The translations under genes and the position numbers were made by a program. 64,000 bases of DNA. Origin: Croceicoccus estronivorus (GTDB taxonomy: Bacteria; Pseudomonadota; Alphaproteobacteria; Sphingomonadales; Sphingomonadaceae). This document shows positions 59,911-64,000 of this stretch, piece after piece. The first letter of the stretch is position 1. Each line of letters starts with the position of its first letter. Location of the stretch: the NCBI RefSeq assembly GCF_001625325.1, contig NZ_JRQQ01000010.1, forward strand, positions 1 through 64,000, in the 5' to 3' direction. The notes under the pieces are model-generated. The model ran no database searches, was not told the origin of the DNA, and saw only the letters and a program-made list of their open reading frames with translations.

Positions 59911-60780
59911 ATGACGTTGGATCAACTCCGTATTTTCGTTGCTGTTGCGGAAGCGCTCAGCATGACGCGCGCGGCAGAACGACTGAACTTGACGCAACCT
60001 GCCGTCAGTGCGGCAGTCGCGGCGCTCGAAGAACGGCACGACACCCGGCTTTTCGATCGGGTGGGGCGGAGGCTGGAATTGACCGAAGCAGGCAAGTTGT
60101 TCTTGCCGGAAGCGCGGGAAGTGCTGGCCCGTGCGGAAGCGGCGCAACGTGTTCTGGTCGATCTCGCCGATCTTACCCGTGGAGAAGTGCGTATCGCGGC
60201 CAGCCAGACTGTGGCGAACTATTGGCTGCCCGAACGTATGGCGCGATTCGCGGGGGATAATCCGGGCATTCGGCTGGATCTGGTGACGGGCAATACTGCG
60301 CAGGCAGTCGCGCGAGTGCTTGGCGGAGAGGCTGATCTTGGTTTTGTCGAGGGTTTCGTGGATGAACCGATTCTCGCCCGCAGGGTCGTAGGCCATGATC
60401 GAATCGGTTTGTATGTCGCTCCGGGGCACAGGCTGGCAGGCTGCAAGGTATCCAAAGCAGACTTGGAAACTACCTCATGGGCGCTGCGGGAGCCTGGGTC
60501 TGGCACGCGCGAAAGTATGATGGCCGGGTTGGCAAAGCTGGGAATCGCAGAAGACACACTGGATATCCGGATGGAATTTCCGTCGAATGATGCGCTGCTT
60601 GAGGCTGCGAGGGCAGGGGATCTGATCGCCGGGGTGTCGGACATGGCTGCCGCGCCGCGCGTGGCCGCCGGTTTGATCCAGAGGCTGGACTGCCCACTTG
60701 CCGAGCGTGATTTCACAATGGTCACCCATCGCGCTCGTCGGCTGGGGCGGGCCGCGGCGGCGTTCATGGCTTCGCTTTAG
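59911..60780 (+). CDS. LysR-family regulator (YeiE-like)
   Basis: A 289-aa LysR protein: N-terminal winged HTH (MTLDQLRIFVAVAEALSMTR, then AAERLNLTQPAVSAAVAALE) and a co-inducer domain (about 92-285). The divergent position to a YeiH-type exporter and the CysB/CbbR-like helical pattern suggest a sulfur-compound sensor like YeiE. There is no Shine-Dalgarno: the operator touches the ATG, so the mRNA may be leaderless or very short. Confidence 0.87.
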   Translation: MTLDQLRIFVAVAEALSMTRAAERLNLTQPAVSAAVAALEERHDTRLFDRVGRRLELTEAGKLFLPEAREVLARAEAAQRVLVDLADLTRGEVRIAASQTVANYWLPERMARFAGDNPGIRLDLVTGNTAQAVARVLGGEADLGFVEGFVDEPILARRVVGHDRIGLYVAPGHRLAGCKVSKADLETTSWALREPGSGTRESMMAGLAKLGIAEDTLDIRMEFPSNDALLEAARAGDLIAGVSDMAAAPRVAAGLIQRLDCPLAERDFTMVTHRARRLGRAAAAFMASL

Positions 60781-60851
60781 GCTAAGGATTCGAATGGGTG
60801 TGCCGGGTTGAAGCGCTTGCATTCGGGCCCTCCCGCCGCCACATCGCGATC

Positions 60852-61529
60852 ATGTCTGACAAAAGCACTCAAACCGGAATGCCGCCGATGCGCGCGGCCA
60901 TTATTCCCGTTACTCCGTTACAGCAGAACTGCTCTCTCATCTGGTGTACAAAGACGATGAAAGGCGCATTGATCGATGCCGGGGGCGATCTGGATCGGCT
61001 CAAGGCAGCGGTCGAGAAGGCGGGCGTTACGCTTGAAAAGCTGCTCGTCACGCATGGCCATCTCGACCATTGCGGGCAGACCGGCATACTTGCAAAAGAA
61101 CTTAGCCTGCCGATCGAGGGGCCGGATGAGGCAGATCGCTTCTGGATCGCCCGGCTTGGCGACGACGGTGCACAATATGGCATGCACGGGGAAGTGTTCG
61201 AACCGGATCGTTGGCTGAAGGACGGTGACAAGGTAACTGTCGGGGAATTGACCCTGGACGTGATTCATTGCCCTGGACACACCCCGGGCCATGTCGTTTT
61301 TTATCATGAGCCCAGCCATTTTGCGATTGTGGGCGATGTGCTGTTTCAGGGTTCTATCGGACGAACGGACTTTCCGCTTGGCAACCATCAGGACCTGATC
61401 GATTCGATCACGAAAAAGCTGTGGCCGCTTGGCAAGGACGTGACATTTATCCCCGGCCATGGCGCAGTCAGTACGTTTGGTCAGGAACGGCGAACCAATC
61501 CCTTCGTGGGGGATGCGGTAGTCGGGTAA
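60852..61529 (+). CDS. Metallo-beta-lactamase fold hydrolase (GloB-like)
   Basis: A 225-aa zinc hydrolase. The motif THGHLDH (67-73, HxHxDH) and the CPGHTPGH, GDVLFQGSIGRTD and IPGHG motifs supply all metal ligands. The GQTG and TDFPLGNHQDL segments match the short GloB/YcbL-like group acting on thioesters. ATG at 60852 is favoured by domain start; no clear ribosome site. Convergent with the MAPEG gene. Confidence 0.88.
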   Translation: MSDKSTQTGMPPMRAAIIPVTPLQQNCSLIWCTKTMKGALIDAGGDLDRLKAAVEKAGVTLEKLLVTHGHLDHCGQTGILAKELSLPIEGPDEADRFWIARLGDDGAQYGMHGEVFEPDRWLKDGDKVTVGELTLDVIHCPGHTPGHVVFYHEPSHFAIVGDVLFQGSIGRTDFPLGNHQDLIDSITKKLWPLGKDVTFIPGHGAVSTFGQERRTNPFVGDAVVG

Positions 61530-61531
61530 AT

Positions 61532-61563
61532 GAAACCGGCCCGTTCGATCATGGGCCGGTTTC
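61532..61563. terminator. Bidirectional terminator between convergent genes
   Basis: A perfect 11-bp stem (GAAACCGGCCC 61532-61542 with its complement 61553-61563), 10-nt loop. It starts 3 bp after the hydrolase stop and serves the convergent MAPEG gene as well; T-rich ends on both strands are short. Confidence 0.75.
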
Positions 61564-61578
61564 CCCAATCTTGCCTGA

Positions 61579-61971
61579 TCAGAATTTTCCGAGTGCGATC
61601 AGCACGGCGACTACGGCCAGGCCCAGCAGAACTGCAAAGGTAATCGCGGCGCCTGCTGCACGCAGCGGGTTGGCGGTGTCTCCGTCCATCCCGATCGCAT
61701 GGCCCACGCGCGCCAACAGGAACGCGCCCACAACAAGCGGCAACCAGATTCCGCCTTTCCCGGCAATTTCGATCGCACCTGCGAGAATCAGCACCAGCGG
61801 GGTACTTTCAATGAAGTTGGCATGGGCCCGCATGCGTTTCAGCATCAGAGGATTGCCGCCGTCACCGTGGATAATCTTTGCGTTTGCGCGAACACTGCCG
61901 CACCGGAACATTAGCCACATATTGATGAGCGCGGCAGCGGCTGCCGCAGTTAACGTGGTTGCCAGAATCAT
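61579..61971 (-). CDS. MAPEG-family membrane protein
   Basis: A 130-aa protein with four helices. VRANAKIIHGDGGNPLMLKR, then MRAHANFIESTPLVLI, is the MAPEG (membrane-associated eicosanoid/glutathione) signature; bacterial members are of unknown substrate, sometimes glutathione-dependent. GGGAGAGG precedes the ATG at 61971; the longer frame is not supported. Confidence 0.88.
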   Translation of the reverse strand: MILATTLTAAAAAALINMWLMFRCGSVRANAKIIHGDGGNPLMLKRMRAHANFIESTPLVLILAGAIEIAGKGGIWLPLVVGAFLLARVGHAIGMDGDTANPLRAAGAAITFAVLLGLAVVAVLIALGKF

Positions 61972-62174
61972 GATTGCTGCCTCTCCCTGTTGCGTGCGGA
62001 GTGCTAGCAAGGGTGAGCCTGTGCTTGCAACGCTCGTGAAAATCGCTATAGGCCGCGCCTTCGCCGCCGTATGAAACCGCTGCGATGTGCGGGCCACGAC
62101 TTGGGCTTGTGCATCACCGGGGCTTCGCTTAGGGCGGCTTCAAACAATTTGATATTGCAGGAACAGGTGCCGCA

Positions 62175-62354
62175 ATGGCTGTCCCCAAAAGAAAAGTTTC
62201 GCCTCACCGCCGGGGCAACCGTCGTGCCCATGATGCACTCAAGGTCGAAGCATTCCATGAATGCTCCAATTGTGGTGAGCTGAAGCGCCCCCACAACCTC
62301 TGCTCGCATTGCGGTCATTATAACGGGCGCGAAATTGTTGCGGTGGGGCTCTAA
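62175..62354 (+). CDS. rpmF: 50S ribosomal protein L32
   Basis: A 59-aa protein: [20 protein letters not shown], then a zinc ribbon with Cys30-x2-Cys33 and Cys43-x2-Cys46 (the zinc-containing form of L32) and the usual C-terminal GREIVAVGL. It heads the rpmF-plsX-fabH cluster. The pair of CxxC motifs means it should depend on zinc. Confidence 0.96.
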   Translation: MAVPKRKVSPHRRGNRRAHDALKVEAFHECSNCGELKRPHNLCSHCGHYNGREIVAVGL

Positions 62355-62379
62355 GCCCCTTTAGCCGGAGATGTCCGTC

Positions 62380-63456
62380 ATGAGTTTGCCGCGTATCGCT
62401 GTTGACGCGATGGGCGGAGACGATGGCGTGCGCGTTATGGTTGAAGGCGCGGCGCTTGCCCGCCGCCACCATGATCAGTTCAAGTTCCTGCTTGTCGGGG
62501 ACGAGGCGCGAATCAAGCGCGCGCTCGAAAAGCATCCAAACATGTATGCCGCGTCCGAAATCCTTCATGCGGAGGATGTCGTTTCGGGCGAGGAGAAGCC
62601 GACGCAGGCATTGAGGCGGGCGAAGACCACCTCAATGGGGCTCGCGATCAATGCCGTGAAGCAGGGGGATGCGGGCGCGGCCGTCAGCGCGGGTAACACC
62701 GGCGCTTTGATGGCAATGGCCAAATTGGCCTTGCGCACTATGCCGGGGATTGATCGGCCAGCTTTGGCAGCCCGTATTCCAACTCTGGGCGAGAATGACG
62801 TGATCATGCTCGATCTCGGTGCGAATACCGAGTGTGATGCGCGCAATCTCCTGCAATTTGCAGTCATGGGTGCCGCTTATTCCCGGATCATTACTGGTCT
62901 GGATGCGCCGCGTGTTCGGTTGCTGAACATCGGAACAGAAGAGATCAAGGGTACCGATCAATTGCAGCAGGCTGCCGCGCAATTGCGCGAGGTGAGCGGG
63001 CTGTCGCTGCAATTCGAAGGTTTCGTCGAAGCGGACAAGATTACCCGCGGTGATGTCGAGGTGGTCGTTACGGATGGCTTTTCCGGCAATATCGCGCTCA
63101 AGGCCATCGAAGGAGCGGCCCGGTTCGTCGGCGATTTGCTCAAACGTAGCTTTACCAGCTCGCTGAGATCGAAATTCGGTTTCCTGATCTCGCGCCCAGC
63201 CACCGAGCTTATCCGCCATCATCTTGATCCCAACAATCACAATGGGGCAGTTTTCCTGGGTTTGAATGGCATTGTGGTGAAAAGCCACGGGAGTGCCAAT
63301 GCGGCAGGCGTGGCTAATGCCGTGGCTGTTACGGCCCGCTTGCTGGAGGAAAACCTGACGGAGCGGATCATCGCCGATCTTGCGGAACTCGGTACCGGAA
63401 CCGTAAATGCACAGGCCTTCGCAGGCGCAGAGGTACAGGGAGAGGTCGCAAAGTGA
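62380..63456 (+). CDS. plsX: Phosphate acyltransferase PlsX
   Basis: A 358-aa enzyme that converts acyl-ACP to acyl-phosphate in phospholipid synthesis. [46 protein letters not shown] and [14 protein letters not shown] are family signatures. GGAG (62367-62370) is 9 nt before the ATG at 62380, which is better than the ATG at 62371. Overlaps fabH by 4 bp. Confidence 0.94.
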   Translation: MSLPRIAVDAMGGDDGVRVMVEGAALARRHHDQFKFLLVGDEARIKRALEKHPNMYAASEILHAEDVVSGEEKPTQALRRAKTTSMGLAINAVKQGDAGAAVSAGNTGALMAMAKLALRTMPGIDRPALAARIPTLGENDVIMLDLGANTECDARNLLQFAVMGAAYSRIITGLDAPRVRLLNIGTEEIKGTDQLQQAAAQLREVSGLSLQFEGFVEADKITRGDVEVVVTDGFSGNIALKAIEGAARFVGDLLKRSFTSSLRSKFGFLISRPATELIRHHLDPNNHNGAVFLGLNGIVVKSHGSANAAGVANAVAVTARLLEENLTERIIADLAELGTGTVNAQAFAGAEVQGEVAK

Positions 63457-64000
63457 TCCGTTCAGTTGTCCGTGGAAGCGGTTCGGCCTTGCCGAAGCGC
63501 TTGGTGACCAATGCCGACCTTGCCGGTCGGGTGGACACGAGTGATGAATGGATCGTCGAGCGGACGGGTATTCGCCAACGCTACATCGCGGATGACGATG
63601 AAACGACGTCTTCCCTCGCGATTGAGGCAGGGCGCAAGGCCATAGAAGCCGCAGGGATGGAGCCTGCCAGCATCGATCTTATCGTGCTTGCCACGGCAAC
63701 GCCCGACCAGACATTTCCTGCCACTGCGACTCGCGTGCAGGATGCGCTTGGCTGCAATGGGGGGACGGCGTTCGACGTTGCGGCGGTTTGTTCCGGCTTC
63801 CTGTATGCTCTCGGTGTAGCCGATTCGATGCTTCGCACGGGTATGGCGAAGCGAGCGCTTGTGATCGGCGCGGAAACATTCAGCCGCATACTGGACTGGG
63901 AGGATCGCACGACCTGTGTGTTGTTCGGCGACGGGGCAGGGGCGATGGTTCTCGAAGCCGCTGACGTGGCCGAGGACGGGCCGGGCATTCTTGTCACCAG
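63453..64000 (+). CDS. fabH: 3-oxoacyl-ACP synthase III, partial
   Basis: The first 182 codons of the FabH condensing enzyme, cut by the window end. It starts with GTG inside the plsX stop (GTGA). [20 protein letters not shown] and the catalytic Cys113 in [13 protein letters not shown] are present. It starts fatty acid chains from acetyl-CoA and malonyl-ACP. The rest of the gene, including the His/Asn of the active site, lies outside the window. Confidence 0.94.
   Translation, partial: MIRSVVRGSGSALPKRLVTNADLAGRVDTSDEWIVERTGIRQRYIADDDETTSSLAIEAGRKAIEAAGMEPASIDLIVLATATPDQTFPATATRVQDALGCNGGTAFDVAAVCSGFLYALGVADSMLRTGMAKRALVIGAETFSRILDWEDRTTCVLFGDGAGAMVLEAADVAEDGPGILVT

Overview
The window reads as chromosomal DNA of a GC-rich alphaproteobacterium, most likely a member of the Sphingomonadales. 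The basis is a CcrM-type GANTC methyltransferase preceded by rnhB, an atpHAGDC operon close to priA and a transaldolase gene, an aa3-oxidase subunit IV-like peptide in front of a three-gene pnt operon, an ABA4-like carotenoid-associated protein, and several small proteins that look familiar from sphingomonads. Genus is not resolved. No tRNA, rRNA, insertion sequence, prophage or CRISPR array was recognised.

Layout. 1-1632: tail of pckA, its terminator, and three small unknown genes. 1735-7369: alpha/beta hydrolase, two tandem cysteine desulfurases plus a [2Fe-2S] ferredoxin, and parC. 7430-9066: a periplasmic repeat protein, a 449-bp gene-free stretch and a DUF2971 gene; this looks like a small accessory insertion. 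9321-13450 (minus): cca, NUDIX and DUF1285 genes as an overlapping operon, then a GNAT gene and a lipoprotein sugar dehydrogenase. 13578-19392 (plus): SDR, rnhB, an ABC-F ATPase with a possible leader peptide, ccrM behind a dense group of GANTC sites, and folP. 19439-20872: an NtrC-like regulator with an altered GAFTGA loop. 21072-24227: CoxIV-like peptide and pntA-pntAB-pntB, with a terminator-like hairpin in the leader. 24364-30328: metabolic and transport genes. 30409-31947: cpaF. 33097-40301: a surface-glycan cluster, strongly AT-rich in its centre (about 35.1-37.1 kb). 40493-42178: HNH protein and a diguanylate cyclase. 42347-47105: the F1 ATP synthase operon with its terminator. 47278-57439: serine protease, ada, priA, fsa, cobT, cysS and a 2-hydroxyacid dehydrogenase. 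57456-60780: two small unknown genes divergent from a LexA-like S24 regulator, and a YeiH exporter divergent from a LysR regulator. 60852-64000: a metallo-beta-lactamase-fold hydrolase, a MAPEG protein, and the rpmF-plsX-fabH fatty-acid/phospholipid operon, cut by the window end.

How the genes work together. Most of the window is core housekeeping. The accessory part with the clearest logic is the glycan cluster. It has a GtrB/DPM-like polyprenyl-phosphate glycosyltransferase, two GT-C membrane proteins that could use its product, a GT4 glycosyltransferase, an LPG-synthase-like membrane protein and a methyltransferase. The most interesting regulatory signals are six GANTC sites in 163 bp before the gene for the enzyme that methylates GANTC, an out-of-frame mini-ORF with a strong Shine-Dalgarno before the ABC-F gene, and a terminator hairpin just upstream of the pnt operon. 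I did not find a clearly new multi-gene system. All homology calls come from reading motifs by eye, without database searches.
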